DNA of 64,000 nt, taken from Thalassobium sp. (GTDB taxonomy: Bacteria > Pseudomonadota > Gammaproteobacteria > Pseudomonadales > Oceanobacteraceae). The translations under genes and the position numbers were made by a program. The DNA lies in NCBI GenBank assembly GCA_002733205.1, contig NVUW01000002.1, forward strand, positions 434,001 through 498,000, given 5' to 3'. Below are positions 42,519-51,608 of the stretch, in pieces (positions within the stretch are counted from its first letter, which is position 1; every line of letters begins with the position of its first letter). The notes below the pieces were generated by a model, which did no database searches, had not been told where the DNA came from, and was given only the letters and a program-made list of their open reading frames with translations.

Positions 42519-42791
42519 ATGCGTAAACCAGAACTGGCTGCGGCCATCGCTGAAAAAGCAGATCTGAGCAAAGAAAAAGCAGCAGAAGTGATCACCGTGA
42601 TCACCGATCAGATTGCTAAAGCGTTGAGTGAAGGTGACTCTGTCAGCCTGATCGGTTTCGGTACTTTTGAAGTACGTCAGCGCGCAGAACGTCAGGGTAA
42701 AAACCCACAGACTGGCGCACCAATCACCATCGCGGCTGCCAAAGTACCGGCATTCAAGCCAGGTAAAGGTCTGAAAGAGGCCGTGCAATAA
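42519..42791 (+). CDS. DNA-binding protein HU
   Basis: This 90-residue nucleoid protein has the full HU/IHF fold: MRKPELAAAIAEKADLS, GFGTFEVRQRAERQGKNPQTG (arm, about 47-67) and the Pro-containing KVPAFKPGKGLKEAV. It bends and compacts DNA. AAGGATAA precedes the ATG at 42519. Its TAA stop (42789-42791) overlaps the unusual AUA start of the next gene, so translation may be coupled. Corresponds to PA5348. Confidence 0.95.
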   Translation: MRKPELAAAIAEKADLSKEKAAEVITVITDQIAKALSEGDSVSLIGFGTFEVRQRAERQGKNPQTGAPITIAAAKVPAFKPGKGLKEAVQ

Positions 42792-43372
42792 GCACGGCAA
42801 AGCGGCTGACCCGGGAATGGGTTAAGCAGCTGGTTATCGGCGAGGGGCTCTGCCCCTTTGCCGCTCCTGTTTTTCATTCCCTGCGTATTGATGTCTGTGA
42901 CAGCTCCGACCCGGAGCAGGCTACCCTGCAGTTTATGGAACTGCTGCGCGCGGTTGCCGACGCAGAACCCGCGCAATTACCCACCGCTTTATTCGTTGTT
43001 CCCCAAGGCTTTGACAACTTTGACCTGTATTGGAACTGGCTGCTGATCTGCGACAATCTGCTTGCCCAGATGGGTTATGAAGGCATGCTGCAGCTGGCGA
43101 GTTTTCATCCGCAGTATCTGTTTGAAGGCGAGGATGAAGATGACATGAGCCACTTCACCAACCGCTCACCGTATCCGATGCTGCATATCATCCGCGAGGC
43201 CGATATCGAGCAGGCGCTGGCCAGTGTCAGTCGTCCGGAGCGGATTCCTGAACGCAATCGTCAGCATATGCGCCGTTTAGGCAAAGAAGGTCTTTTGCAA
43301 TGCATGCCGGCTCTGGCACAATCGCGCCTCTTTCAGGATGCAGGCGACATCACCGAACAACCGGAATCCTGA
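42788..43372 (+). CDS. DUF1415 family protein with apparent non-AUG start
   Basis: The first ATG (42935) would delete about 49 conserved residues. The same frame upstream reads REWVKQLVIGEGLCPFA, the DUF1415 N-terminal signature, and is open back to the TAA at 42764. With ATA at 42788 as start the protein is 194 residues and begins M-S-T-A-K-R, as in the family, with AAAGAGG 7 bases upstream. CTG at 42806 is the alternative. ATAA overlaps the HU stop in the place where ATGA would usually couple the genes. DUF1415 function is unknown; the later FDLYWNWLLICDNLL and YPMLHIIRE are family segments. Confidence 0.72.
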   Translation: MSTAKRLTREWVKQLVIGEGLCPFAAPVFHSLRIDVCDSSDPEQATLQFMELLRAVADAEPAQLPTALFVVPQGFDNFDLYWNWLLICDNLLAQMGYEGMLQLASFHPQYLFEGEDEDDMSHFTNRSPYPMLHIIREADIEQALASVSRPERIPERNRQHMRRLGKEGLLQCMPALAQSRLFQDAGDITEQPES

Positions 43373-43408
43373 GAGACACTTTTTTCTCTACCCTCCTGAG
43401 GATGTGTC

Positions 43409-43780
43409 ATGATCAAGTTCCAACTGCTGCTGTGGGCCCTGGGCCTGCTGATGAAGAAAGCCGCACGCAAAAACCCTGATTTCCGTAAACAACTGGATGG
43501 CAAAGATTTTGCTTTTCAGTTACAGACCGAAGATGGCGGCATCGTCCGTCATTACGTCATTGCCAACAACAGCGTGAGCAGTAAGCGTAAGGCGCATAAA
43601 AATCCGGCCTTTACCATCAGCTTCAAAAACGCTGATACTGGTCTGCGTATCCTGACGTCGAAAGACAAAAATGCTTTTATGAAAGGCATTCAGGAGAAAG
43701 ACATTAAAATCGCCGGGGACCTGTCGCTGGTGATGTGGTTCCAGGGTGTGAGCAAGTACCTGAAACCGAAAAAAAAATAA
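43409..43780 (+). CDS. SCP2 sterol-binding-like domain protein
   Basis: This 123-residue protein has a short hydrophobic N-terminal helix (about 4-16), then an SCP2-like alpha/beta lipid-binding domain: FAFQLQTEDGGIVRHYVI, PAFTISFKNADTGLRILTSKD, AFMKGIQEKDIKIAGDLSLVMWF. The 'ikieGd..l...f' ending is typical. In bacteria such proteins may bind lipids or acyl chains; this one's role is unknown. It lies 36 bp after the DUF1415 gene, probably in the same transcript, and ends at a terminator. Confidence 0.78.
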   Translation: MIKFQLLLWALGLLMKKAARKNPDFRKQLDGKDFAFQLQTEDGGIVRHYVIANNSVSSKRKAHKNPAFTISFKNADTGLRILTSKDKNAFMKGIQEKDIKIAGDLSLVMWFQGVSKYLKPKKK

Positions 43781-43787
43781 CAACTTA

Positions 43788-43813
43788 AAAACCGCGGCAC
43801 CGTCCGCGGTTTT
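43788..43813 (+). terminator. Terminator after the SCP2-like gene
   Basis: AAAACCGCGG (43788-43797) pairs with CCGCGGTTTT (43804-43813) across a 6-base loop with a short U-run. Confidence 0.8.
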
Positions 43814-43863
43814 GCTTTACCGTCCGGCTGCGGTCGCGGCGGCCCGGCCAATAGGATATCCGT

Positions 43864-45159
43864 ATGAGCCTTACTCGTCAGATTCTGCTAGCCATGACCG
43901 CTGCCATTCTGCTGGGCAGTCTGACCCAGCGTTTGCTGCTGATACCTGACCTGCTGAGTGACCCTGTGTGGCAGGAATATCTGCATTACATACTCGACGA
44001 TTTACTGGCCCATGGGCTGTTTCTGCTGGGCGGTAAAATATTCATTGCCAGTCTGAAAGTGCTGGTAGTCCCTCTGGTCTTTGTGTCGCTGGTTTGTGGT
44101 GTTTGCCATCTGCGTGACCAGGGTTCATTGGGTCGGCTAAGCCTGAAAACCATTGTGCTGTATCTGGCGACAACCGGTCTGGCGATCTCGCTGGCGTTGT
44201 TGTTAGCCACCTGGTGGGAGCCGGGAAGCGGTGTCGATAAAACCACCGATGGTAACTATGTGCCGCCGCAGCCGATGGCGCTGATTGATGTGCTGGCCAA
44301 TATTTTTCCCAGCAATCCGGTGCAGGCGATGGCAGAAGGCCGGATGCTGCAGGTGATTGTGTTCGCTCTGCTGATTGGTATTGCCATCGGCCGTGCCGGT
44401 GAATACGGCGAACGTATCGGCAGCCATTTCAACGATTGGAACGAAGTGCTGATGAAGCTGGTCACGTTGTTGATGAGCTTCGCACCGTACGGTGTTTTCT
44501 GCCTGCTGTTTACCTTGTTCGCCGAACAGGGCATTGGCAAAGTCGGTGATCTGGCGCTTTATATGCTGACCGTCACCACTGTACTTTTGCTGCATGGCTT
44601 TATTATTTACCCACTGCTGCTGAAAAGCCTGTCGGGGCTGTCTCCACGGATCTTTTTACGCAAAATGCGTGATGTGCAGCTGTTTGCTTTCAGTACTGCC
44701 TCCAGTACGGCTACGGTACCTGTTACCCTGCGTGCGGTTGAGCAGCGCCTTGGCGTTAAAAACCGCGTGGCCGCCTTTTCGGTGCCGCTGGGGGCGACCA
44801 TTAATATGGATGGCACGGCGATTATGCAGGGTGTGGCGACGGCATTTATTGCCCAGGCTTACGGCATTGATCTGAGTTTGAGTCAGTATCTGCTGGTGGT
44901 GCTGACGGCTATGCTGGCTTCAATTGGCACTGCCGGTGTGCCCGGCGTAGGGCTGGTAACTCTGGCACTGGTGCTGGAACAGGTACAATTACCGGTAGAA
45001 GGCATTGCCCTGATTATCGGTGTCGACCGTATTCTCGATATGATGCGCACCGCCGTGAACGTTACCGGTGATGCTATGGTCTCCGTGGTGGTGGCGCGCA
45101 GTGAAGGCGCTATCGACCAGGACATCTACAACAACCCCAAAGCGGGAGAACAAAAGTGA
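43864..45159 (+). CDS. Dicarboxylate/amino acid:cation symporter (DAACS family)
   Basis: This 431-residue GltP/DctA-type carrier has eight helices plus two hairpins. The hairpin-1 serine motif FSTASSTATVPVTLRAVE (about 278-295), helix 7 NMDGTAIMQGVATAFIAQ (about 318-335) and helix 8 DRILDMMRTAVNVTGDAM (about 383-400) provide the substrate and Na+ sites. It takes up glutamate, aspartate or C4-dicarboxylates with Na+ or H+. The exact substrate is not readable. Its stop overlaps the next gene's GTG start by 4 bp. Confidence 0.92.
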   Translation: MSLTRQILLAMTAAILLGSLTQRLLLIPDLLSDPVWQEYLHYILDDLLAHGLFLLGGKIFIASLKVLVVPLVFVSLVCGVCHLRDQGSLGRLSLKTIVLYLATTGLAISLALLLATWWEPGSGVDKTTDGNYVPPQPMALIDVLANIFPSNPVQAMAEGRMLQVIVFALLIGIAIGRAGEYGERIGSHFNDWNEVLMKLVTLLMSFAPYGVFCLLFTLFAEQGIGKVGDLALYMLTVTTVLLLHGFIIYPLLLKSLSGLSPRIFLRKMRDVQLFAFSTASSTATVPVTLRAVEQRLGVKNRVAAFSVPLGATINMDGTAIMQGVATAFIAQAYGIDLSLSQYLLVVLTAMLASIGTAGVPGVGLVTLALVLEQVQLPVEGIALIIGVDRILDMMRTAVNVTGDAMVSVVVARSEGAIDQDIYNNPKAGEQK

Positions 45160-45983
45160 ACATGCAGCGTTCTATGCTGGCCGTGCTGCTGGCCAGCACG
45201 ATAGCGATGCCGGCAATCAGTGCGGAGCAGGGCGGTATTAATGCGGAGCAGGGTATTACTGCCATATCCATGCCGGTAGCAAACAATACCGAAGCAGATG
45301 CCCAGCTGAGTGCGGAGGAACTGGCAAAGCAACAGGCCGCCGAGCAGGCACAGAAACAACTGGAAGCCATTATCGGCGCTTCCGGTCTGGAGGGACTGGG
45401 AGAGCAGGCACGTAATCTGGCGCAGCAGGTGCTGAATGAAACCCAGGCGCCGCTCGGTTTTCAGTACGATGTCGTCGACCGGCTGACGCCGCTGTGGGCG
45501 CCGGTTGCCCTGCAGAATACTCTGGCCAGTGCACTGGCTTCTCTTGATGATCAGCAGCGCGAGTTATTACAGAGCACGCTTAACAGCCGTCGTCTGCAAA
45601 ATGCACGCAGCAAAGAACTGAGCGCCATTGCCGATCAGGATAACCGCAACTATCAGGACTACATCAGCCGTCTGCGTCAGCAGCCGCCAGCACCTGCGCG
45701 GGTAGCGCTGATTAAACAGCTCGACGAAGCCATGCAGTTCTCGGCCTTGCTCAGCGTTACCCGCAGCAGTGTGTATCCGCAACTGCAGGCGGTGCTGCGC
45801 AACTGGCAGCCACCACGGGATTGGCAGGCGGGATTGCAGCGTGACGTTACCGAATTTCTGCTCTATGTTCATCGCACCACCCCGAATGACGAACTGCAGC
45901 GCCTGGCGCAGGCATACCGCGAACCGGTGTTGCAGCAATGGCTGGCCGGGGTGAAAAAAAGTCTGAGCCGACAGGCGGGGTAA
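45156..45983 (+). CDS. Exported helical protein of unknown function
   Basis: I do not recognise this 275-residue protein. It has a signal peptide to about residue 23 (PAISA-E), a Gln/Ala/Glu-rich coiled stretch (LSAEELAKQQAAEQAQKQL, about 51-69) and a mostly helical rest with LIKQLDEAMQFSALLSVTRS. A distant resemblance to DUF2059-type helical domains is possible. GTG at 45156 overlaps the symporter stop (GTGA), so translation is coupled; ATG at 45162 is an alternative. GGGAGAA lies at 45144-45150. Coupling suggests a periplasmic role connected to that transporter. Confidence 0.6.
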   Translation: MNMQRSMLAVLLASTIAMPAISAEQGGINAEQGITAISMPVANNTEADAQLSAEELAKQQAAEQAQKQLEAIIGASGLEGLGEQARNLAQQVLNETQAPLGFQYDVVDRLTPLWAPVALQNTLASALASLDDQQRELLQSTLNSRRLQNARSKELSAIADQDNRNYQDYISRLRQQPPAPARVALIKQLDEAMQFSALLSVTRSSVYPQLQAVLRNWQPPRDWQAGLQRDVTEFLLYVHRTTPNDELQRLAQAYREPVLQQWLAGVKKSLSRQAG

Positions 45984-45998
45984 CGCCTGTTCCTGAGC

Positions 45999-46026
45999 AA
46001 AAAAAGCCGCAACAGCGGCTTTTTTT
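45999..46026 (+). terminator. Terminator after the symporter operon
   Basis: AAAAAAAGCCGC (45999-46010) pairs with GCGGCTTTTTTT (46015-46026) over 4 bases; it works on both strands and also serves the convergent HDOD gene. Confidence 0.9.
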
Positions 46027-46045
46027 GTGGACGACTGAATGCAGC

Positions 46046-47440
46046 TTAGTGATTCAGCATCTGCACCAGTTCGCTCAGGTCGTCCATGCGTTCGAGCAGA
46101 TTAACCGTCACTTCATCCACACTGTCGGAGCGCAGATGAAGGGTGTCGAGCAGAAAGTCTTCCGGCTGCTCGAACGGGCCGTCACCAAAGCCATGGCGGC
46201 GCAGACTGCGGGTAGCCACATACAGCAGGCGTGCATAGTCGGCGTGTTCACCTTCGTAATAGGGATTGTGTTGCTGACGCATCGCCGTGACCAGTTCTTC
46301 CGGCATACGCCATTGCTTCAGCAGACAGGCGGCGATCTGTTCCCGGGTCAGGCCGAGCAAATGACGCTCGATGTAAAAGCGATTGATGTGCGGGTTGGCC
46401 TCGATATGGCGGTTTACCAGTGAGAACTGCGGTGGGAATATGTGCCCCAGAATCAGGAAACCAAAGTTATGCAGCAGGCCACAGAGATACGCCAGCCCCT
46501 GACTGGGACGATGGCGCGCGGGCATCAGTTTGGCCAGTTCACCACAGAGTGCGGCAGTCACCACCGCCTGTTGCCAGAAGGGCGCATAGCCATGCGGGCC
46601 TTCTTTCGGCACTGAAAGTGTGCGGCCCAGTGCCAGTCCGAGCGCCAGATTGATGACCAGATCGAAGCCGAGTACGCGGATAACCGCTTCTTCCACGGTT
46701 TTGATTTCACCACGAATGCCGTAATAGGGCGAACGCGCCCAGCTCACCACCTGTGCGGACATACCGGGATCAAGCTCAACGGCCTGTGCCAGCGATACGG
46801 TGTCGGCATTCTGATCGACACGCAGTTCGATGATGCGGCGTGCGGTTTCCGGCAGCGGCGGCAGGTCGAGGGTTTCGGCCAGACGCTGACGAATACGCAG
46901 CGGTGTGAACTGGCGGATGGCGGCATGCACATCTTCCAGATCCTGTTGCGGGTCGTTGTAGTGAATATCGGTCATTAACGGCGCGGTATAGCTGCCGATA
47001 CGGGAACTGGTGGTCAGTGTGCGGAATTGTTCCATCGGCACTTTCAGCCACTCGTGTTCGGCACCGGAGACGATAAACAGCTCGCTCTGCTGCAGCAGAG
47101 AATCGTCAACCAGGCTTTCCAGCTTAGTGACCTGTGGCAGTGCCGGGAACTCGTCCAGGCCATGCTGTTTTTTCAGCCGTTCCAGTTCGCTGGCAGACAA
47201 CGCAGTAAATTGCCGGCCGAGCTGATGCGCCAGTTGATTCAGGTCGAGCATACGGTTGCCGGGGATCACGACCTGTACTTTACCCAGATCGTCTTTAAGG
47301 AAGACGACGTTGGCAACTTTGGCTGAATAGGAGGCCGGTGGGTTGCTTTGCATAAGATGGAACAGCTCCTCGTCGTCGGTCAGGCTGTAATTGATGTGCC
47401 AGTCATCCAGCACTTTCATTACGGTGGCGGGAATGGCCAT
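46046..47440 (-). CDS. YbaK-like editing domain fused to HDOD domain
   Basis: The first about 150 residues resemble the YbaK/aminoacyl-tRNA deacylase domain (VMKVLDDWHINYSL, VVFLKDDLGKVQVVIPGNRMLDLNQL, LFIVSGAEHEWLKV). Residues about 190-400 form an HDOD domain: LPPLPETARRIIELR, DPGMSAQVVSWARSPYYG, VIRVLGFDLVINLAL and YLCGLLHNFG. HDOD lacks the full HD hydrolase metal site and usually serves as a signalling scaffold. The same fusion occurs next to recG in Pseudomonas (PA5346). Probable signalling role, possibly linked to cyclic di-GMP or motility; not proven. Confidence 0.8.
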   Translation of the reverse strand: MAIPATVMKVLDDWHINYSLTDDEELFHLMQSNPPASYSAKVANVVFLKDDLGKVQVVIPGNRMLDLNQLAHQLGRQFTALSASELERLKKQHGLDEFPALPQVTKLESLVDDSLLQQSELFIVSGAEHEWLKVPMEQFRTLTTSSRIGSYTAPLMTDIHYNDPQQDLEDVHAAIRQFTPLRIRQRLAETLDLPPLPETARRIIELRVDQNADTVSLAQAVELDPGMSAQVVSWARSPYYGIRGEIKTVEEAVIRVLGFDLVINLALGLALGRTLSVPKEGPHGYAPFWQQAVVTAALCGELAKLMPARHRPSQGLAYLCGLLHNFGFLILGHIFPPQFSLVNRHIEANPHINRFYIERHLLGLTREQIAACLLKQWRMPEELVTAMRQQHNPYYEGEHADYARLLYVATRSLRRHGFGDGPFEQPEDFLLDTLHLRSDSVDEVTVNLLERMDDLSELVQMLNH

Positions 47441-47576
47441 GGGGGAAGTCCGTTTACTGATCGTTAGGGGTGGAAATAACTATAGACCAGCCTGCTGTAT
47501 CTGCTGCCCTGAAGGTGGTTAGCGGAGGATGATTCTGACCAGCGGTGGCAACAACGTTGTGGTTGTTCTGCAGGCA

Positions 47577-49655
47577 TCAGACGTTGGCAAAACGCTCGGC
47601 ATCGCCCAGCCAGCGCTGAATCAGTGGTTCGACCGTTTGCGGATGCAGGGTCCAGAGTTGCTGCGCCATATCGCGCACCTGCGGTAGCAGATCGCCGTCG
47701 CGTTGCAGATCGGCGACGCGCAGCATCTGCAAACCGGTCTGGCGCGTACCCAGCAGTTCGCCGGGGCCACGGATCTGCAGATCCTGTTCGGCAATGTAGA
47801 AGCCGTCCTGACTGTCACGCATCACTTGCAGGCGTTGTTTACTGGTAAATGACAACGGTGATTTATACAGCAGTACACAATGGCTCTTGGCGCTGCCACG
47901 CCCAACACGACCGCGTAGCTGATGCAGCTGCGCCAGACCCAGGCGTTCAGGATTTTCGATAATCATCAGGCTGGCGTTGGGTACGTCGACACCGACTTCA
48001 ATCACCGTGGTGGCAACCAGCAGGTCGAGTTCATGGGCTTTAAAGCGTGCCATGATGTCGGCCTTCTCGACCGCTTTCATACGCCCGTGGACCAGCCCGA
48101 TACGCAGATTTGGCAAGGCGGCGGTCAGCTCCTGTGCGGTGTTTTCTGCGGCCTGGCACTGCAGCGCTTCGCTTTCTTCAATTAAGGTGCAAACCCAGTA
48201 GGCCTGTGCGCCTTCAGCACAGGCGCTGTTCACCCGTTCGATCACTTCAGGACGGCGCTGATCGGTTATGGCAACGGTGGTAATCGGGCTGCGGCCGGGA
48301 GGCAGTTCGTCGATCACCGAGGTGTCCAGATCGGCGTAAGCACTCATCGCCAGTGTGCGTGGAATCGGTGTGGCGGTCATGATCAGCTGATGTGGAGACA
48401 ACTTCTGCGCCACCCCTTTTTCCCGCAGTGACAGACGCTGATGCACGCCAAAGCGGTGCTGCTCGTCGATGATAATCAGCCCCAGCCGGGCGAAATGCAC
48501 ATCGTCCTGAAACAGCGCGTGGGTGCCGACCACCAGTTGCGCTTCAGCGCTGGCAATCTCCGCCAGCGAGCGTTCGCGCGCCTTGCCTTTCACTTTGCCG
48601 GCCAGCCAGCCGAGCTTAATGCCCAGTGGTTCAAACCAGCCGGAGAGGTTGTGCAGATGCTGTTCAGCGAGAATTTCGGTGGGCGCCATCAGTGCCACCT
48701 GGAATCCGGCCTGTAGCAGGTCGCAGGCGGCTAGCGCGGCAACCAGGGTTTTGCCGGAGCCAACATCGCCCTGCACCAGACGCAGCATGGGGTAAGGCTG
48801 GGTCAGATCCTGTTCGATTTCGCTCACCACCCGTTGCTGAGCACCGGTCGGGGTAAACGGCAGCTGCTGCAGCAATGCCCGTTGCAGGGATTTGTCGCTG
48901 TGAATGGCCGGAGCTTCATCGGCCTGAACCTGTGCGCGCAGCTTATGCAACGACAGCTGGTGGGCGAGAAGTTCTTCCAGAATCAGGCGCTTCTGTGCCG
49001 GATGCTGGCCGCTTTCGAGCAATGCCAGATTGGTTTCCCGTGGCGGCGTGTGCAAAAACAGCAGGGCGTCTTTCAGCGTTGGTAACTGCCATTGTTGCAG
49101 CCAGGTAACGGGCAGCAGATCGGTAAGATCCACCTGATCGGCCTTCAACAGCTCAAGTGCCTGCTCATGCAGCAAACGCAGGCGCTGCTGGCTGATACCG
49201 TCGGTGGCCGGGTAAACCGGTGTCAGGCTCGGTTCCAGCGGCAAGTCGAGACCATCTTCCAGCCGGGTGTATTCTGGATGGTACAGCTCCAGTCCGCTGG
49301 CTCCGCGACGCGGTTCACCGTAACAGCGGATGGTGGCCCCCGTGCTGAACTGATTTTTCTGCGCGGCGCTGAAATGGTAAAAGCGCAGGCTGATGACGCC
49401 GCTGTGATCCTGCAGCTTCACCAACAGGCTGCGGCGTTTGCCGAACAGCACGGTGGCACCGCGCACTTCGCCCTGAATCACCGCCGGTCGCATCGGTTGC
49501 AGACCGCCGATGGGGGTAATCTGACTGCGGTCTTCATAACGAAAAGGCAGGTGGAAAAACAGATCCGCCAGGCTGCGGATCTGCAATTTATGCAGCTGTT
49601 CGGCCAGTTTCGGGCCAACGCCTTTCAGCTCGGTGATCTGGCTGAGTTTTGCCAC
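47577..49655 (-). CDS. recG: ATP-dependent DNA helicase RecG
   Basis: RecG reverses stalled forks and branch-migrates Holliday junctions. The 692-residue enzyme has an N-terminal wedge/OB domain (LKGVGPKLAEQL, then LPFRYEDRS), Walker A VQGDVGSGKT (about 300), DEQH box IIDEQHRFGV, motif III MTATPIPRTLAM and the C-terminal helicase motifs HGRMKAVEKADIM, VATTVIEVGVDVPNA and QLRGRVGRG. The oxyR gene lies 13 bp upstream on the same strand, as in Pseudomonas (PA5344-PA5345). Confidence 0.97.
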   Translation of the reverse strand: MAKLSQITELKGVGPKLAEQLHKLQIRSLADLFFHLPFRYEDRSQITPIGGLQPMRPAVIQGEVRGATVLFGKRRSLLVKLQDHSGVISLRFYHFSAAQKNQFSTGATIRCYGEPRRGASGLELYHPEYTRLEDGLDLPLEPSLTPVYPATDGISQQRLRLLHEQALELLKADQVDLTDLLPVTWLQQWQLPTLKDALLFLHTPPRETNLALLESGQHPAQKRLILEELLAHQLSLHKLRAQVQADEAPAIHSDKSLQRALLQQLPFTPTGAQQRVVSEIEQDLTQPYPMLRLVQGDVGSGKTLVAALAACDLLQAGFQVALMAPTEILAEQHLHNLSGWFEPLGIKLGWLAGKVKGKARERSLAEIASAEAQLVVGTHALFQDDVHFARLGLIIIDEQHRFGVHQRLSLREKGVAQKLSPHQLIMTATPIPRTLAMSAYADLDTSVIDELPPGRSPITTVAITDQRRPEVIERVNSACAEGAQAYWVCTLIEESEALQCQAAENTAQELTAALPNLRIGLVHGRMKAVEKADIMARFKAHELDLLVATTVIEVGVDVPNASLMIIENPERLGLAQLHQLRGRVGRGSAKSHCVLLYKSPLSFTSKQRLQVMRDSQDGFYIAEQDLQIRGPGELLGTRQTGLQMLRVADLQRDGDLLPQVRDMAQQLWTLHPQTVEPLIQRWLGDAERFANV

Positions 49656-49668
49656 GCGTTAACGGCCC

Positions 49669-50568
49669 TCAGGGTTCCAGACGGCACTGACGTGCGGTGC
49701 TCAACAACAGGTCAATGGCCTGACCGCGCGGGAAGCTGGCACGCCAGGCCAGTGCCACGGTGCGGAAGGGGGCCGGTGCTTTGAAGGGGCGGGTCGTCAC
49801 CAGATTCTGATCGAGATTACTCACCGCCGACTCGGGCAATACGGTAATCCCCAAGCCGCTGGCGACCATGTGTTTCAGGGTTTCCAGCGAGCTGCCTTCA
49901 AGTACGCTGCCGAGGCGGGTGTGATGCTTCCGTGCCAGCGTCGGACAATGCTCAAACACCTGATCGCGGAAACAATGACCTTCGCCCAGCATCAGCAGAT
50001 CTTCATCGGCCAGCTGTTCGGCCTCGATGCTCTTCTGTTTGCACCACGGATGATTTTTCGGCAGCACCACGACAAAATTTTCATCGTACAGCGGGCGGGT
50101 CAGGACATCGGCTTCGGTGAACGGCAGGGCGACGATGATGGCATCCAGCTCGCCATCACGCAGCTGACGGCGCAGTACGCCGGTGTAATTCTCTTCCAGA
50201 TACAGCGGCATGGTCGGTGCCTGCTGATGAATCTGCGGCACCAGATGCGGAAACAGGTATGGGCCTATGGTGAAAATGGCGCCCAGCTTCAGCGGTGTGC
50301 TGAGCTGATCTTTACCGGCGCTGGCCAGTTCGCGGATGGTGCGGGCCTCTTCCAGCACCCTTTGCGCCTGAGCAACAATGCGTTCTCCCAGTGGCGTAAC
50401 AGTGACTGAGCTTTTGCTGCGCTCAAATATCGCAACGTCTAACTCGCTTTCCAGTTTTTTTATCGCTACGCTCAGCGTCGGCTGGCTGACAAAGCACTTT
50501 TCCGCCGCCCGGCCAAAATGACGCTCCTGTGCCAGGGTCACGATGTACTTGAGTTCGGTCAGCGTCAT
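49669..50568 (-). CDS. oxyR: Hydrogen peroxide-inducible regulator OxyR
   Basis: OxyR is a LysR-type regulator that senses peroxide by disulfide formation and activates antioxidant genes. The 299-residue protein has the LysR helix-turn-helix (FGRAAEKCFVSQPTLSVAIKKLE, about 18-40) and the two redox cysteines at exactly Cys199 and Cys208 (GEGHCFRDQVFEHC), the E. coli numbering. It lies upstream of recG and is divergent from an epimerase gene across 170 bp, where its operator is expected. Confidence 0.95.
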   Translation of the reverse strand: MTLTELKYIVTLAQERHFGRAAEKCFVSQPTLSVAIKKLESELDVAIFERSKSSVTVTPLGERIVAQAQRVLEEARTIRELASAGKDQLSTPLKLGAIFTIGPYLFPHLVPQIHQQAPTMPLYLEENYTGVLRRQLRDGELDAIIVALPFTEADVLTRPLYDENFVVVLPKNHPWCKQKSIEAEQLADEDLLMLGEGHCFRDQVFEHCPTLARKHHTRLGSVLEGSSLETLKHMVASGLGITVLPESAVSNLDQNLVTTRPFKAPAPFRTVALAWRASFPRGQAIDLLLSTARQCRLEP

Positions 50569-50738
50569 AAGGGTTCCTTAATTGTTACCTTGTATGGGTG
50601 CCGGAAGTTTGATTTAGCTTACCTATTATGGCGGATTTAAGAAAGTCTGCCGCAAGCTGAATGCTGTCGCTTGGCTAAAATAACAATGAATGCGTGGCCC
50701 TTTGGGCCGCACCAGACTGAGCGCAAGAGGAGAATTAC

Positions 50739-51590
50739 ATGGCTCGGATTCTGATTGTCGGGGCAGGAGATATTGGCGGTAATCTGGCTCAGCGGCTGCA
50801 TGCTGATGGGCATCAGGTGTGGGGTGTGCGCCGCTCCGATAAACCAATCGGTGAAGGTATTGGTCTGATTCAGGCCGATGTGGCGGAGGCCGAAACGCTG
50901 CAGTCATTGCCTGAAGATCTGGATATTCTGGTGTACAGCGTGGCGTCGCCGGTGTTTTCGAAAGAGGGTTACCACGACTACTACTACAAAGGGCTGCGCA
51001 ATGTGCTGCGGGCTCTGAAGGGACAGAACCTGAAGCGTGCGTTTTTTGTTTCCAGTTCCAGTGTCTATCACCAGATGCAGGGTGAATGGATCGACGAAGC
51101 CACCGAAACCAAGCCCGGCAGTTTTGCCGGTAAAGAAATGCTGGCGGCGGAGCAGGCATTATTAAGCGATAAGCTGCCCGGTACGGTGGTGCGTTTTACC
51201 GGCATTTATGGTCCCGGCCGTACGCGCATGATTGAGCAGGCACGGCAGGGCAGTCACTGTGATCCGGAACCACCGGTGTGGACTAACCGTATTCACCGGG
51301 ATGATTGTCTGGGGGTTTTACAGTTGCTGATCGAACGCGCGCTGGCGGATAAACCACTGGACGACACGTACCTGGCAACCGATGACGAGCCAGCCACGCT
51401 GTTCGATGTGCTGGAGTGGATGAAAGACCGCATCGGCGATGTCGAACCGGATCATGATCTGCCCGAAGCTTCACGCCGTGCTAACCGCCGTTGTTCTAAT
51501 AAACGTCTGCGGGCGCTGGGTTACGATTTTAAATTCAGTAATTACCGCGAAGGTTATGATCAGCTGCTGACCGAGATGGGGCTGATCTAG
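50739..51590 (+). CDS. NAD(P)-dependent epimerase/dehydratase-like protein (YeeZ-type)
   Basis: This 283-residue extended-SDR protein has the nucleotide-binding ILIVGAGDIGGNLAQRL (about 4-20), SSSSVYHQ (about 104-111) and TGIYGPGR (about 153-160). The classical YxxxK is not obvious, as in the YeeZ/SDR_a4 subgroup whose substrate is unknown. AGAGGAG lies about 7 bases before ATG 50739. It stands alone, divergent from oxyR and closed by a terminator. Confidence 0.82.
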   Translation: MARILIVGAGDIGGNLAQRLHADGHQVWGVRRSDKPIGEGIGLIQADVAEAETLQSLPEDLDILVYSVASPVFSKEGYHDYYYKGLRNVLRALKGQNLKRAFFVSSSSVYHQMQGEWIDEATETKPGSFAGKEMLAAEQALLSDKLPGTVVRFTGIYGPGRTRMIEQARQGSHCDPEPPVWTNRIHRDDCLGVLQLLIERALADKPLDDTYLATDDEPATLFDVLEWMKDRIGDVEPDHDLPEASRRANRRCSNKRLRALGYDFKFSNYREGYDQLLTEMGLI

Positions 51591-51608
51591 TCTGCGGTTA
51601 ACGGCCAT

